Source: Enoplolaimus lenunculus | Lineage: Eukaryota > Nematoda > Enoplea > Enoplida > Thoracostomopsidae | Length of the DNA stretch: 64,000 nucleotides | NCBI GenBank assembly: GCA_030248215.1 | Contig: JASANG010000993.1 | Coordinates: 123,702-187,701, forward strand | Reading direction: 5' to 3' | In this document: positions 21,300 to 32,889 of the stretch, piece after piece | Numbering within the stretch: the stretch's first letter is position 1 | How the letters are laid out: each line of letters opens with the position of its first letter | The notes under the pieces: generated by a model | Database searches by the model: none | Seen by the model: only the letters and a program-made list of their open reading frames with translations | Told to the model about the DNA's origin: nothing | Translations under genes and position numbers: made by a program

Positions 21300-21910
21300 G
21301 TACGAGGAGTTATGCATTCATATAAATATTTGATTCGCAAAATATCTTTCTCTGATGGCGTATTCAGTCCAATCTCAACTGGTGAACCATCTGGATACGT
21401 CGTTTGGAGCGTTGTAATTGTAGGGTTGCCGTTACTGAAACACAACCTGCATTCACCGGTAAGCCAAACCCTTTACCCTTTGGAACCGATATTTTTGACT
21501 TTGCTAGAATGCTTTCTATAATTCAGGCCTGCCAGGCTGAAAGGTCGGCAGCTGCTGGATCTGAGACTGTACAGATGTCACTGCACTCAGCGTCTCTAAA
21601 TCTTAATAGCGCTTGGGATGTGGTTAGCCAAGGTCACATTCTTGAGGGAATGTGTGAGCTTTCGGGCTGCGCATGAATTTTGGGTTTATATCCAGGCGAG
21701 AAGACCTCGTACAAGCTGGTGTCGGCAGACACAGCTTTAATTCGGGAAGCTCTAAACTGGAAAAAACAGTCCTTGAAATTTCGGTTTCCTAGAAAGTCGC
21801 TACATGTATGTGCACAGGTCGAAAAACCGGCGCAACTCGCAGAGGTGCAAGGAACCTTGCCGGTTTGTTCTGGGCCAGCTGGGGATGCCCTCACAGCTTG
21901 AATCGATTGC
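21300..21910. other. GC-richer unique stretch with unassigned overlapping frames
   Basis: Two overlapping plus frames (21404-21676 and 21680-21901) and a minus frame (21634-21894) are open, with higher GC than their surroundings. None gave a recognisable domain or splice structure. It may be an old retroelement piece or an unrecognised exon. Confidence 0.2.
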
Positions 21911-22037
21911 GAACAGGATTAAATAGTATTTCTCATTCCTTGACTTCCTCAAAAAAAATTTCAAAAGCCATCAAAATTTTCAAAAACTTAGCAGCCCAAA
22001 ATATTACTATATATTATTATTACGGTGTTCATACAGT

Positions 22038-22308
22038 TTAACCCTTTCTCACATGAATATTTTCTATTTCCTCTGAGACCTACTTTTATGCTAGGATTCG
22101 AACTCCGGTGACTGGAGTGGGAGGCGTATACCATCACCACTCAGCTATAGGAGCTTGACGCTCGAGCCCGAGGGGGCTCTCACGTCTTGTGGTGATTTAG
22201 TACTATGTATACGTATTGCAATTGTTAAACACGGTGTGATATACATTATTTAACGTATATATACTGCGACTAGTTGCCTATGAGCAACTCAATGTGAGAA
22301 GGGGTTAA
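22038..22308. mobile_element. TIR element carrying a tRNA-like sequence, family G, best copy
   Basis: Inverted ends TTAACCCTTTCTCACAT and ATGTGAGAAGGGGTTAA enclose a minus-strand tRNA-like block (22091-22154). Other copies are at 17906-18157 and 32636-32881. A SINE would not have such long inverted ends, so this looks like a MITE that acquired a tRNA-like internal promoter. Confidence 0.65.
22091..22154 (-). ncRNA. tRNA-derived sequence (A and B boxes), not a functional tRNA
   Basis: Minus strand: GCTCCTATAGCTGAGTGGTG (A-box TAGCTGAGTGG) and, 50 bases on, GGAGTTCGAATCC (B-box). The acceptor stem does not pair properly, so it is not a working tRNA. The anticodon region resembles glycine tRNA (CTCCCAC), weakly. 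Confidence 0.45.
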
Positions 22309-22309
22309 T

Positions 22310-24510
22310 GTTGGTGTATATGTGTTTATCGTTGAAATTTGTTTTTAATTTAGCGGTGTTCAAATTTCTCGGCAGGAATTTAAAGAGGTTGTGCGCGATG
22401 CTGAAGGAACTGGTTAGGCAAAGTAGTGTTTCTGTGCATAAAACGGCTTTTTGGCGTAGTAAATTTGTAGCGGTGAGACAGTTTTAACTCGAGGTGTGCG
22501 TTATTCCAGTACTGTGTGATTCTTGCTAATTTAACAATTTTGCTCAGTCAACTACTGGATGGTATACGGAGTGCCGCCAGTGAGTAACTGCCCGCGGCAG
22601 TGGGCAGTTTCTTCCCGATCCACAAGTTCAGATGAAGATGAAGTTAGCCGAAGAGCGGCAGAATCTTTATGCTGGCTGAGGCTGACATGCAATTGTCATG
22701 AGGTACAATCGCTTTCGCTCCCGATTTCTGAAATTCGGGAAATATTGGTAAAACTGTTGTATATTTAGGTTTGCAGTTACTTGCTGGCGCTGTACAAGTA
22801 TGTGGTAGCCCTTCTAAACGTGGCAGAGTTTCAGGTTGTGGCGTGATAACCTTTTACAGATTATGTCATTTCTAAGTGGTTTAGGCTAACCCAGGTTAAT
22901 TTTGTTTCTTTACCAGGTTATGCTTCTAATTGTTATATTAATTAAATGGTAACCCAAATTGCGTTATGGGGGTAAACCTATGCAACCTACTTAGCGGTTT
23001 CGTAGCCGTAAGCCATCCACCCGCACGGTGGGGTCTAAGCTTAGGCATCCACATAGTCCCGTTCATCAACTAAATCGTGTGGACCTATCCTAGACCGGTC
23101 AGTTCTCGCCACTGCATAGTTTCGGCCTCTGCATATTTCTTCTCTATTTCTTTCCTTAGTGCGTAATCTAGTCTCCCTCGGGCGAGCGCTGCCTCGGTTA
23201 CTTGATTTGCCTAGGCTGATAAGTGAGTACGTATCCGCGCTACGATAGATTGGCATCGATTATTGGTAGGTAAATACGTTTTAACTGGTTGAGTAAAGTT
23301 TTGGTCATACAAATCAGAACGCTGGTTTAGCATTATAATATGATCTTGGCAAGAAGTGTTGATTTTCAATTTTTGCACAGTTGATATATTTTACCATGGA
23401 AATCTAAAATTTAAGTACACGAGAGTAGTAGCTGGGAATTTGTGTGAATTTGGCCTGTTTTAGCTAAAACTTCAATTTGAATATGCGCACAAGTTGTTTG
23501 TGGGTTGCTGGAATTCGACGGTCGCACTTTTTGCTGCTCGCTTCGGCCAAATTTCGCCGGCTGTCACTTAGCAAAGTGAATAAGTTATTCTAGTCAAATC
23601 CCGAGGCAAGATTGGGCGGCTTGCCTGCATCGAACCGTTTGTGCAGTTCAGGGAATTGGCGGCTTGCAGCAACGCCTAGGCTAGGGGTCGTTGACTGAAT
23701 TTTGCTGCTTCAGCTAATTATCCTTGGGTTGGGCCAGTTGTTCATTCCCGGACGTACATACGGTTTGATGTGGCTTAGGCCGGAAATATTGCATACATGA
23801 AGGATTTTTCGTAATTCCCTGTGTTGGTGACATTCGGACGTACCTACACCAGTCACGGGACGCCGTAAAAAGTATCGGATTCGACAAATGTTCCACCATA
23901 GGTCAAAAGTTGCCGAGGGTAGGCGGCGTAAAAACTTTTAGACCTATAGAGACGTTTCACCGAAGTTCGCAATGTTTTGAATTCAGAATGACAAAAAACT
24001 TGCTTACAGACAGTGCCTGATTCAGGATCTCAAAATGGGGGGGGGCAAAATTTCGCAGGTAATAAACTTTATTTTCGACCCACACACAAACCACGAACTA
24101 TTGCCATAAAATTGACTTCTTTACGTTCGTTTAATAATAGAGATGAATCACAAATAAAACTAACGCATCAACGCAATTTATTTCTAAACAACAGGGTGGC
24201 AACATAAGTTCAAATTTGGTTTCAAACAATCGCAAATTTAAAGGCTCGGATTCGGAAGCCAATTCAGTTCTGAAAAAGCAAAATCCAGCCAGCTTCAGCA
24301 ACATCTTTTTCTGTTTTGAATGAGTTAAACCTGTCTGACTCTATATAATTTTTGTTGAGATGCTGTTTGAGAGGCCACGGCTGGGGTGCCCCCCGATGGA
24401 TCCGCCATTGCTTCGCAGAATAAAGATTAATTCAACTGGTTCATAAGTTATAATGTAAAAAGCCATATGTAACCCAGCCCCAAAAGTTGAATTTTGAGAC
24501 ATGGCACGTT
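22310..24510. other. Intergenic stretch without recognisable gene
   Basis: Only short frames on both strands and no splice-supported exon. It holds a GC-rich patch at 23040-23250 and TTTCAG-like sites without coding partners. I see nothing further. Confidence 0.4.
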
Positions 24511-24518
24511 TGACCCTA

Positions 24519-24602
24519 GCGGAGTCGAATTTGACACAGTTTGTGTAGTTCCGAAAAGCCTATTGCGAAGAAAGTCAATTTGACTCTCTATTTTTTGCAC
24601 TG
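24519..24602. mobile_element. MITE family E, partial copy
   Basis: GGAGTCGAATTTGACACAGT, CGAAAAGCCTATT, GTCAATTTGACTC and TTTTTTGCACTG before TA. Full copies are at 31891-32099, 39557-39701 and 55366-55492. Confidence 0.6.
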
Positions 24603-24639
24603 TATCCTTTTAACCGTTTGGCAGCAATTGACAATTATT

Positions 24640-24800
24640 TCGACCCTTGACAAATATGTTTGCCTTTGGGATTAGGCTTTATGTATTTGTATTTACGGTA
24701 TTAATAACTTTGTTAGGGTTTAGGCTTATTTGTAGACTTATGCTTATCTGTGTACCTAAACTTAGTACTACGAATAGGAGTAGGCATAGATCAAGAACAC
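24640..24800. repeat. Degenerate TTAGGC-like stretch
   Basis: TTAGGGTTTAGGC, AGACTTATGCTTATC and GGAGTAGGCATAG resemble decayed interior of the TTAGGC elements. No ends are visible. Confidence 0.35.
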
Positions 24801-25333
24801 AACCTTTTTAGACTCACAAGTTACGCTGAGGTTTTAGGTTTAGGCTTAGCAGTTGGCTTGCACAGATTCTACTGTAGTGACACGAATGAGAGAGGTACTG
24901 ATATTTGTTTGGCCTTTGCAAAGTTTACCCCCTGTTATTTGGTTACGGACAGTTATTTATTTTTAACCCACACCCTTCGTTACTGATGTATATCCGGTAC
25001 TGCAACTATCCGTTCAATTAAACGTTCATTTGTCTTGTGTTAATAGCTTAAGCGATAATACAAGGTTATCCTTAGAAACGTACTTTCAAAACTTAAGTGC
25101 GGTTTAAAGTTTCGAAATCAAATTGTTTGGTCCTGAAGTCAGTCATTTATACTCTACAATTAGGGACAATTGACATTTATAAACTCCAGTTAGGGATTAG
25201 GGACTCTATCCGCTTTTAGGGACTCTTATTAGGGATACGGTCTCCTTTTGATTGGGGCTCAAGATGACGCCCTCCTCTTATTACCCCACACCCTCTTATT
25301 CGGGTCACTACAGTACACCCGTATAGTAAAAAT

Positions 25334-25596
25334 TGCCCATTTTTTGTTGATTGAAAGCACTAACGAGCTAAAATCCATAGCGCCATAATGCATAATGCTC
25401 TTGTAATCATACGAAATGCCAAATAAATCGACTTGATTTGTTTGATATTTTTGATACTGCGCAACGCCATCAGCGGCCATGTTGTTGTAATTCACTTGAA
25501 TGAAGCTATCCCGATCGGGCCGTGTCTGCTCATGGTCAAATCCCAACGCGTGCATCAATTCATGGAACACCGTCCCAGCGTCGACGCAACCGTCAC
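25334..25596 (-). CDS. Astacin metalloprotease, catalytic zinc-site exon
   Basis: The minus-strand exon begins after TTTTAAG at 25596, in phase 1. It reads GDGCVDAGTVF, then the astacin zinc signature HELMHALGFDHEQTRPDRD (three His ligands and catalytic Glu), and further on SYDYKSIMHYGAMDFS with the Met-turn and the Tyr that completes the site. The 3' boundary is unclear; coding similarity stops near 25340. Astacins are secreted zinc endopeptidases made as zymogens. The upstream exons at 32204-32356 and 35341-35506 and the Cys-rich exon at 20371-20649 are on the same strand. Phases show that at least one exon between this and 32204 is unseen, and the C-terminal catalytic piece (about 50 residues) was not found. 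Confidence 0.8.
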
Positions 25597-25735
25597 CTTA
25601 AAAGCCTGTCTGTAGACGCCCGCTGGATACAACGGGTTCGCCGCAAAATTAGACGGCTTCAAAGCTAATACGTTTATAGCTCAAATTCAACGCTGGATCT
25701 GCGTGCCAGGAATTCATAATGGGTTTTGCCGTTTA

Positions 25736-25773
25736 TTCTTGACACACAGCACCAGCGTTGATGCAACCGTCAA
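25736..25773 (-). pseudogene. Degenerate duplicate of the start of the astacin catalytic exon
   Basis: The minus strand after a strong TTTTTTGTTTTAG acceptor reads VDGCINAGAVCQE and then a TAA stop, matching GDGCVDAGTVFHE of the exon 140 bases downstream. Its splice acceptor is better than that of the intact exon, so mis-splicing is conceivable. Confidence 0.6.
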
Positions 25774-25779
25774 CTAAAA

Positions 25780-26200
25780 CAAAAAATTTATCAGGGTGCA
25801 ACGGGAGGTTAAAAATACCGGAACCGGAAGCATAATAGAAACTCGTGGAGCCGGAGATGAAACCGAAAGGGACGACGTGAAATAGGTTGTTTAAACATTG
25901 ATGTAGAGATATGGTTGTGTCCATCGCCTCGAATGAGTCTAGAAAACTTAGATTTTAATAGCCGGGACACATCGGATTAGATGTGTGTGCTAACTGCCGC
26001 ATAAATACTTGAGCATTTTGGGCAAAACTGGGGCAAGCGCACTGGAAGCGAGGCCGCGGATTAGCGGCCCGCTTTCCGGTTAGTCCTAAACTCAGAAAGT
26101 GCGGAGCTAACAGATATATCTATAAGTGAGCTTGTCGCAGTGGGTACATGCAATGGTGAAATTTGTCTTATTGCCTAAAATCTCGAGGCCTGCAGACTCC
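25780..26200. other. Intron or spacer with a family H interior fragment
   Basis: CAACGGGAGG, ACCGGAACCGGAAGC and GGAGCCGGAGATGAAACC at 25796-25870 match the interior of the family H element at 1703-2313. No gene is seen. Confidence 0.4.
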
Positions 26201-26259
26201 CTGTGATATTGCCGATGCTTACCAGTTGTTGCGAAGTCAGGTCTGACTTGGGTAGGCAG

Positions 26260-26390
26260 ATTTGCCCGGGTTTGTTTTTTGTTTTGTTGTTGTTTTTCTT
26301 AATCTTTTTTGGTTTTTTTGCTTTCTTTTTCTTTTTTGCCTTTTCTTTTCTGTTCTGCTGCTTTGCAGCTTTCTTTCTTCGGTTGATTCT
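26260..26390. repeat. T-rich low-complexity tract
   Basis: TTTTGTT, TTTTTCTT and CTTTCTT runs. The Phe-rich frame over it is an artefact. Confidence 0.7.
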
Positions 26391-27109
26391 AACCGGTAAT
26401 TAATTTGTATAAAATTTTCACTTTTACAAAATTTTTATAAAAATTCATGCAAATTACCTTCTCAATATGCAAATCAGATAGCCTATGAGCTAAAATTTTC
26501 AGCTAAAAAAAGCTGAAAATCAGTCATGAAAGCGCAGTTGTAACTTCTGATTTGTAGCGCCCTTACTTTTCCAATGTTTGATATGTAGTTTAAATATACT
26601 GCTTTCGCGTTTTTCCATAGGTTTTAACCCAATTTAATCCAAATAACTTAGACCCACATTGCGCTTGCGACCGCCAGGGAGCATTGTTTCAAACATCTAC
26701 GCCTGGTGTTAACCTTGAATACCAAAAGTTCGGCATTTTTATCCCTGTTGAATGGTATGTTTTATTCTATTTGTTACTTGTTTTTTAGCCGTAAATGGCG
26801 CGAAAATGCAGGAGTTTTTAATAAAGTGTTCACAAAATGTGTGCCTTCTGTAAGTATTTCTTAATAGGTTATAAAATTTCTTGCAAGAGATAGCCCATAA
26901 ATGGTGTAGTCTTTCTGAATAAGAATAGTAGCAGTATTTGGGAATTGTTTAAGCTACCTGGGCTGATCAGCCCCAGGTTGGTTGAATGAACGGAAATTTC
27001 GAGATCTCCAGTGCGGTGTGAATATTCTAGTCAACGCGTCTAGTTGGTTAATCTTAACTAGTTCTAAGTTATTATAATATGCTTACGCCTAAGTTTAGTT
27101 AGAATCTTA

Positions 27110-27770
27110 GCCTAAGTTATTATTTCCTTCGGGACGGTGCGTGGCTCATCGTGAATCAGCCAGACGGGTCCGCCAGGTATCTGGTCATCCACCTGTTGTT
27201 TCATGTGCAAGCTGCTGCGGCGGCCTATCTTACCGGCCCGGTTCCGTAGAAGACCCCCATTTTTCGTTTGCAGTAGTGTGTATTTTCTTTTAGCCCGTGT
27301 AAGCCCACCGTAATAGCTGGGAGGTCCCGTCTTCACCTCTCAGGGTGGCGGTAAAAGGGCGTTTTATCGTAGCACCCCTAAAGTCGACCCGTCGTATCCT
27401 CCTACAAACTGGACCCGCGGCTCTGCCGCCTAAAAAGGTGGCTCGGATGCGGCTGATTTCGTCGTAATGGTGTGTATGGTGAGGATGATCATTCGGGGTC
27501 TAGGGACATCCGCCAGGGAACCTGGCCGTCTGTCGCGACGCCTGCTGGATGGAAGCTCGTTGGCGGGATCCACGCCGACGGGTTTCCTGAAGGTGGGCAA
27601 GGCGGTCACTCCTCGTCGGAGGTTCGGACTCTGCTTGTTTGCTTTTGCTGTACACACACTGGACCTTGTGGAAATTCGCGATTACGTCCAAGGATGTGGG
27701 CTCAGGATGGACCCACTCCGGACATGGGAGACCACTCGTCCTGATTAAAGACTACCATCTAGTGAAGTTA
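27110..27770. other. GC-rich island, unassigned
   Basis: This stretch is clearly richer in GC than its surroundings, with overlapping open frames on both strands (for example 27467-27748 + and 27430-27657 -). No domain is recognised. GC content and the overlap of frames are compatible with a retroelement leader or a foreign segment. Confidence 0.25.
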
Positions 27771-28119
27771 AGGGAGCTGAGAGTGGGCAGCAATCTAAAT
27801 TCCACCTTTAACATTACAATTGACTGTGTTGCTGGAACCGTTCTTAAGTACGACTTTAGTATTTAAGTACGTGTTATGTAATTACTTAACCATTTTGTCG
27901 TTTTTAAGAGCGTACTAAAGTTAAGTAAATACTTATGTCGCTGTCTAAATTTGATAGATTACAAATTCACCTTTAATCCATTAAGCGTTTTAAAAAAAAT
28001 TTTGGTTTTAAGTTTATTTTTAGTAAATCTCAAAAATTTGTTGTAAAAATTGATACACAACTTATAGCCAAACGTACCGAACGATGCAAGTTTTGTGTAA
28101 GTACACAAAATCTACTATT

Positions 28120-28310
28120 TAGTACCCGACATTAATACCGGAACCTCGGTCTAAAATTCTACCAGAGGCAAAGCCGGAGGTCGATTTTCTGTCTGAGTCA
28201 GAGGCAAACTTCCGGTTGTACCTTGCAAAAAAGCCCATTTGTGGTAACAAATTCCGAACGAAACTTGAAAACTTAACTATTTTTGTCATAAATATTTTCC
28301 ATTTCATCTG
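28120..28310. repeat. Family H/G fragments
   Basis: ATACCGGAACCTCGGTC, GCAAAGCCGGAGGTC and then AATATTTTCCATTTCATCTG, the interior of H and the left end of G. Confidence 0.35.
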
Positions 28311-28319
28311 AGTGTTACA

Positions 28320-30770
28320 TAGGGGTTATAAAAAATTAGCGGGGGGTATGAATTTTTAATTACTACCCCCTTACCACTTATATTGGGCGATTACAACTTG
28401 GAGTATTAAGTTTACACTGCATACCCCCTTCGCTTTAAACTTTTTCATATTTAGTTTTTTTGATTTTTGGGGGTTCCCCCTTTCATTAATTTTTATTTTC
28501 AATTTTCTGTAAAAATTGCAAGTGCATATATATTGTATGTATATTCCGTGTGTGTGTTATGTAGCGATGTGTGGTTGTATGTATGTGTGCGTGTAAATAT
28601 AGTGTGTAATAGCGGTTGTTGTTGTTGTACAGTGTTACTGTATGAACAAGCCAGCTGTAACTGCAGCTAAACGTGCCCAAGTGATACATATTTATACAGG
28701 AATATATGCGCTGGTACGCATGGTTTTGTAAATGCAACTTGTTGAACATAGGAACGGATTGTACTTGTCGAAATTTTGTAATCTTAGCAATGTCTATACA
28801 ATGCGACGTAGATACAGCGTAATTTTTTTGTTTCCAGGTTTTATATTTCAATTCTGTTCATGGCAGTATTGCAATTAATGAAGTGTATCCTATAATGTTT
28901 AGGCATGTGACTTGAGAAAATTTCATTGTACTTGAATTACATCGTTTATAAATTTACTAAAGTTATCCCCTGTTTGGAAATTTTCACAGTCTTAATTCCT
29001 AGAATTAAAATCGCTAAAGATTTTGTTTTGAAGACAAAATACACAAGATATATTAAGATTTTAACTTTAAAAAATTAAATTTGTTTTTATATTTGTAGAT
29101 TCTAGTCAAAGCTTAGCTTTAGATAAATTTTTGTAAATTTTAGCGAAAATTTTGTTTTGAATTTTGCGGATTTTTGACAAAACATGGGATTTTTTACTTT
29201 TTATGCAATTTTAAAGATCACGGTTGTTTTCAAAACCTGGGATTCTGGTCAAAACATTTAATTCGGAGAATTTACTTCAAAATTTAATTTCAAAATTTGT
29301 TCTCAAAAACCACGTTTAAGTCAAAATATGTTTTGGTCTAATTTTGTGGTAAATTTTTGCTAGAAATCTATTAGAAAAACCATAAGATTTATAAATTAAA
29401 TTAATCTTTCAAATTTCGGAAATTCTTTAGAGTTTTGTGCAAGTCGATAAAGTTCAAGCTACCCTTTAATTTTACGAGTATAAAAGGGTTGTGCGCTTGC
29501 GTGTGAAGAAGGGGGCTTCAGTTGTGTATCGTGGCAGAGTTGTTGCCAGTTGTTATTGTAATTCTGGGACGAATTGACGTTTATTAGCTTCTGAGTTTAC
29601 TTGGCTTTATTCGCTTGGTTATAGCACAAGTGTGCTTTTGTTAGGAATTGCTATAGAGCTGTGTGCAAAATATTGGAGTTTTCTTTAGATAATTTGCGGT
29701 ATAAGTCTTGAATTCGGTGAAGCCCTGGGTGTGAATTACTTTGTGTTTGCAAACCCCAAGTCTGAAAATTTTTGGACATATTTCCGGAAAAGTCTCAGAA
29801 GACAGTGTTTTGTGCCAAGGAAGTATAGACCACAGATAAGTAATTTATAGAAAAACAGCAGAGTTTGGTTTGTCCTTAAGGACACACTGCCGTTTTACTC
29901 ATTCATTGCCTATTTGTAAATTAGTTTTGTTCGTTGCTGTGTGCAGTAGTAATTCAGTGGTAATTCCTGGCCTGTGTGGCCTTAGTAGAGGTTTGTGGTG
30001 TTTGGTACAAGTAGTGACTACGAATTTTCAACGAAATTTACTCAGTAATCAGCGGAATTTTGGGTCGTATTTGAACATCTTATCGGAGTAGTATTTTGCA
30101 ATTTGGAAAAGTCTGTGTATCCCGTTTTACTGAGAACTCTTGGGTCTGACACGTAGTTGTGTGTGGAAAATTTTATTTTTTGAGAGTCAAAGTGTACTGC
30201 TCTTTGTGAAGTATAAAGTTTGGTGATTTAGATAGTGGTATTCGAGAATAGAGAGTGTTTTGGGTAACCCACGGAATACGCTCTTGGGTGTGTTTTAATC
30301 AAACTCTGGGTATATTTTTGGAAGGCACTCACGAGTGTTGACCGTGCGACTTTACAGAGATCTAATTTCAAGCTAGAATTTGTAATCCACACTCTTGATT
30401 GAAGGACGTTTATTATCACTGTTCGACTATCTCAGACATCTGGCCAGTATTCCGCATTATGACACACAGGTAACAGAAGGCGTTTGCCATCCCAAAGCTT
30501 GTGACTTCGTCACAGGCCGGATATACAAAAATGGACAGCAGATATCGCAATCTCAGAAACTTGTAAGACCTCGCGATTCTGAAAAAGACCGTTTATTTGA
30601 TGCTAAAATACTGTTTTTTCGAGTTTTGGAACGTCAGAACCCAACGTTCTGCTCTACTAGCAATTCATTTAAGCGTTTCTTCGATTACAAAACAGTGATT
30701 AGCAAAATTAAAGTTGAACATTATTTCAGGCTTCAAATGATCAATTTGCTTAGCAAAATTACAATTACAA
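28320..30770. other. AT-rich spacer; possible promoter or LTR-like start near 29479
   Basis: No supported exon. A good TATA box (GAGTATAAAAGGGTT at 29477-29491) is followed by a GC-richer leader-like stretch to about 30470, where GACACACAG/GTAACAG looks like a 5' splice site. This could be an untranslated first exon or the R-U5 part of an LTR. A minus-strand CA-rich frame at 28486-28851 is probably spurious. Confidence 0.25.
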
Positions 30771-30771
30771 A

Positions 30772-30950
30772 GGCCCATGTAAAGATCAGAGGGGGAACGT
30801 ATTTCTGTGAGACGGCAATAGGCTTAAGCTTAGGAATATGCTCATTCTTACGCTTAGGCATAGGCTTAGGAATATGCTCATTCCTACGCTTAGGCTTAGG
30901 CTTAGGGATATGCTTATAATACTGTTCCGCCCCTGTTGTTTACATTGACC
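30772..30950. mobile_element. TTAGGC-carrying TIR element (subfamily A)
   Basis: Perfect 8-bp duplication ATTACAAA (30764-30771 and 30951-30958). The ends are GGCCCATGTAAAGATCAGAG and CCCTGTTGTTTACATTGACC. The interior is TTAGGC runs separated by AATATGCTCATTCTTACGC twice. Confidence 0.9.
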
Positions 30951-31157
30951 ATTACAAACATGGCCGCACGATTTGAGGGGATACAACCAACATCGCCCCT
31001 GGATTAAACCCCCCAGCAGACAATTACAACTCACCGATAGACAGTTCTTGCGCCCCACCTGCTCGACCCAGTAACGAGTAGCAACCAGATCCTCGAAAAA
31101 TTTGAACATAATCAGTCTGAGTTGTACGTTGGACCTTGAATTTACATAATATATTTT

Positions 31158-31323
31158 AACCAATGTTACTTTTGACGCCGTAGATGTGCATTAAAGCATA
31201 TTCCTAATCCTAAGCGTTGAAAAAAGTGTAAACCTAAGCCTAAACCTTCGCAACAAATATTGTCTAAAATCTAAACCTGCTGTGCCATCGAAAAACAGGG
31301 CGACCTTAAAAGTAACATGGCTC
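31158..31323. mobile_element. TTAGGC-carrying TIR element (subfamily B)
   Basis: Perfect 8-bp duplication TATATTTT (31150-31157 and 31324-31331). The ends are AACCAATGTTACTTTTGACG and CGACCTTAAAAGTAACATGG plus CTC. CCTAATCC and CCTAAGCC hexamers lie inside. Confidence 0.85.
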
Positions 31324-31517
31324 TATATTTTAACAAGTATGATCTTAAAGTAGTGTAGTGTCTTGTGCTTTTATTATGACACAGTTGGCCACTGAGATGT
31401 CTGGAACAATATTTAAGGTTCAGGATCGTACAAGCAGTTGCTTAAACAAAAATGTACTTTCAATCAAAAATACCGCAATAAACTACTGTTGCAACTCGGG
31501 TCTGGTGTAAGCGCCTA

Positions 31518-31769
31518 AACTGCAAATTCCAGTGAGTTGATTTTAACTCAGAATGAATTGTATCACTCAGTCTGAGTTAAGACTATCACAACTCTGAATT
31601 ATGAGCTGATTCAACTCAAACTGTGTTCATTGATCAACTCGTCCGGAATCAAATCAAGTGAGCGTGAAAATCAACTCAACTCAGAGTGAGCTAATGCTTA
31701 TAGTTAGAAACTCGAAAAGAACTAAATCGATAGTTTAGTTGATTATTTAACTCATTGGAATTTACAGTG
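31518..31769. mobile_element. MITE family D, copy 1
   Basis: TA-flanked. The left end is AACTGCAAATTCCAGTGAGT and the right end ATTGGAATTTACAGTG. The interior is palindromic (AACTCAGA / TGAGTTGA motifs in both orientations). At least eight copies are in the window; TA flanks and CACTGTAAA ends are Tc1/mariner-like. Confidence 0.8.
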
Positions 31770-31890
31770 TATGAAATGCCGAGTGCCGCGCGAAGAATGT
31801 AATATTTTTGCGATTTTCACAACAAACTCGCAAACATTAAAAAATTTTTGTATTGTATCTACGCAATATTTGTTTCAAGTATTTATTTTT

Positions 31891-32099
31891 ACTGCAAAAT
31901 AATCGTGAGTCAAATTCACCCCTCTCCGAAATAGTATCTACGCAACTACACAAACTGAGTCCAAGTCGACTACGCCAAAATCAAACGTGCGAATTACAGA
32001 GTCGAATTTAACTCTCACGGAGCCGAATTTGACTCGGTTTCTCTGGTCCTGTAGAGCATATTTCGGGTAGAATCAATTTGACTCACCATTTTTGCAGTG
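31891..32099. mobile_element. MITE family E, copy 2
   Basis: The left end ACTGCAAAATAATCGTGAGT and the right end ACTCACCATTTTTGCAGTG before TA are inverted. Between them, GAGTCGAATTTAACTC and GAGCCGAATTTGACTC. Confidence 0.75.
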
Positions 32100-32203
32100 T
32101 AAAAACACATCGTGAGAATTTTGAACGAACAATTTGCGTTCCAAAATTTTTCGCAGCTGACACTTTCAAATGTGTTCTAATCATAAGAAAACACATATTT
32201 TAC

Positions 32204-32356
32204 CATTTTGATGCAAGTATTATCTCGTAATAACTGTATTCCTTCGTTAATAATTGCAGTTTCAGCTGATGCATATGTTGTTGATATATCATAATATACA
32301 GTTTGATTCGGCCATTTAAACGCTTCCTGCCCTGTTATTTCTTCTGAAATTTTAAG
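32204..32356 (-). CDS. Astacin metalloprotease, N-terminal catalytic-domain exon
   Basis: The minus-strand exon follows TTTTTACAG and ends ATG/GTAAAA, phase 0 at both ends, 51 codons. It reads EAFKWPNQTVYYDIS, AETAIINEGIQLLRD and NTCIKM, the standard astacin start (W-P-n-x-V-x-Y ... TCIxF). It belongs with the exons at 25334-25596 and 35341-35506. Confidence 0.8.
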
Positions 32357-32407
32357 CTGTAAAAATTAACATTTTTGTCTTTAACCTTTTACTTATAGAG
32401 TATAGTA

Positions 32408-32633
32408 CACTGTAAATTCGAATGATTAGTTATTTCTGAATTAAAGTCAGTATACATTAACTCGCCCTGAATTGAGTTGATTCTCACTCTAAGTTAAGTT
32501 GACTCTGGGTGTGTTGATTAATTAACTCAGAATGAATTGGATAAACTCAAAATTTTGAGTTCTGATAGTCCTAACTCAGACGGATTGATTCAACTCATTC
32601 TGAGTTAAAATCAACTCACTGAAATTCACAGTG
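32408..32633. mobile_element. MITE family D, copy 2
   Basis: TA on both sides. The left end is CACTGTAAATTCGAATGATT and the right end TCACTGAAATTCACAGTG. The interior is inverted relative to copy 1. It is 50 bases upstream (minus-strand sense) of the astacin exon. Confidence 0.8.
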
Positions 32634-32635
32634 TA

Positions 32636-32881
32636 TGAGCAACTAAATACAAATAATATATACGAGCAATACGGACACTGTTAGCAATGTTTAACAATTC
32701 TAACACATAATACGAAGTGCAAAATCTCCGTAAGACGTGATAGCCCACTCGGCCTCGAGCGTCGAGCTCCTATAACTCAGTGCTCATCGTAAACGCCCCC
32801 CACCCGCGAGACTAGCGATCGAATTTTACCTTGAAAATACATGTGATATAAAATAGAAAATATTCATGTGAGAAAGGGTTA
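32636..32881. mobile_element. Family G element, copy 3
   Basis: It holds GAGCTCCTATAACTCAGTGC, the A-box region as in 22091-22154, and ends AATATTCATGTGAGAAAGGG then TTAT. Its left end abuts family D copy 2 and is unclear. Confidence 0.5.
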
Positions 32882-32889
32882 TGCTTTCT

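Noticed and set aside
22091-22154. Functional tRNA gene
   Set aside because: A and B boxes are present but the acceptor stem does not pair and it lies inside a repeated inverted-end element.
28486-28851. 121-codon minus-strand frame rich in His/Tyr/Thr
   Set aside because: It runs over TGTG/TATG-rich DNA with no domain or splice support; probably chance.
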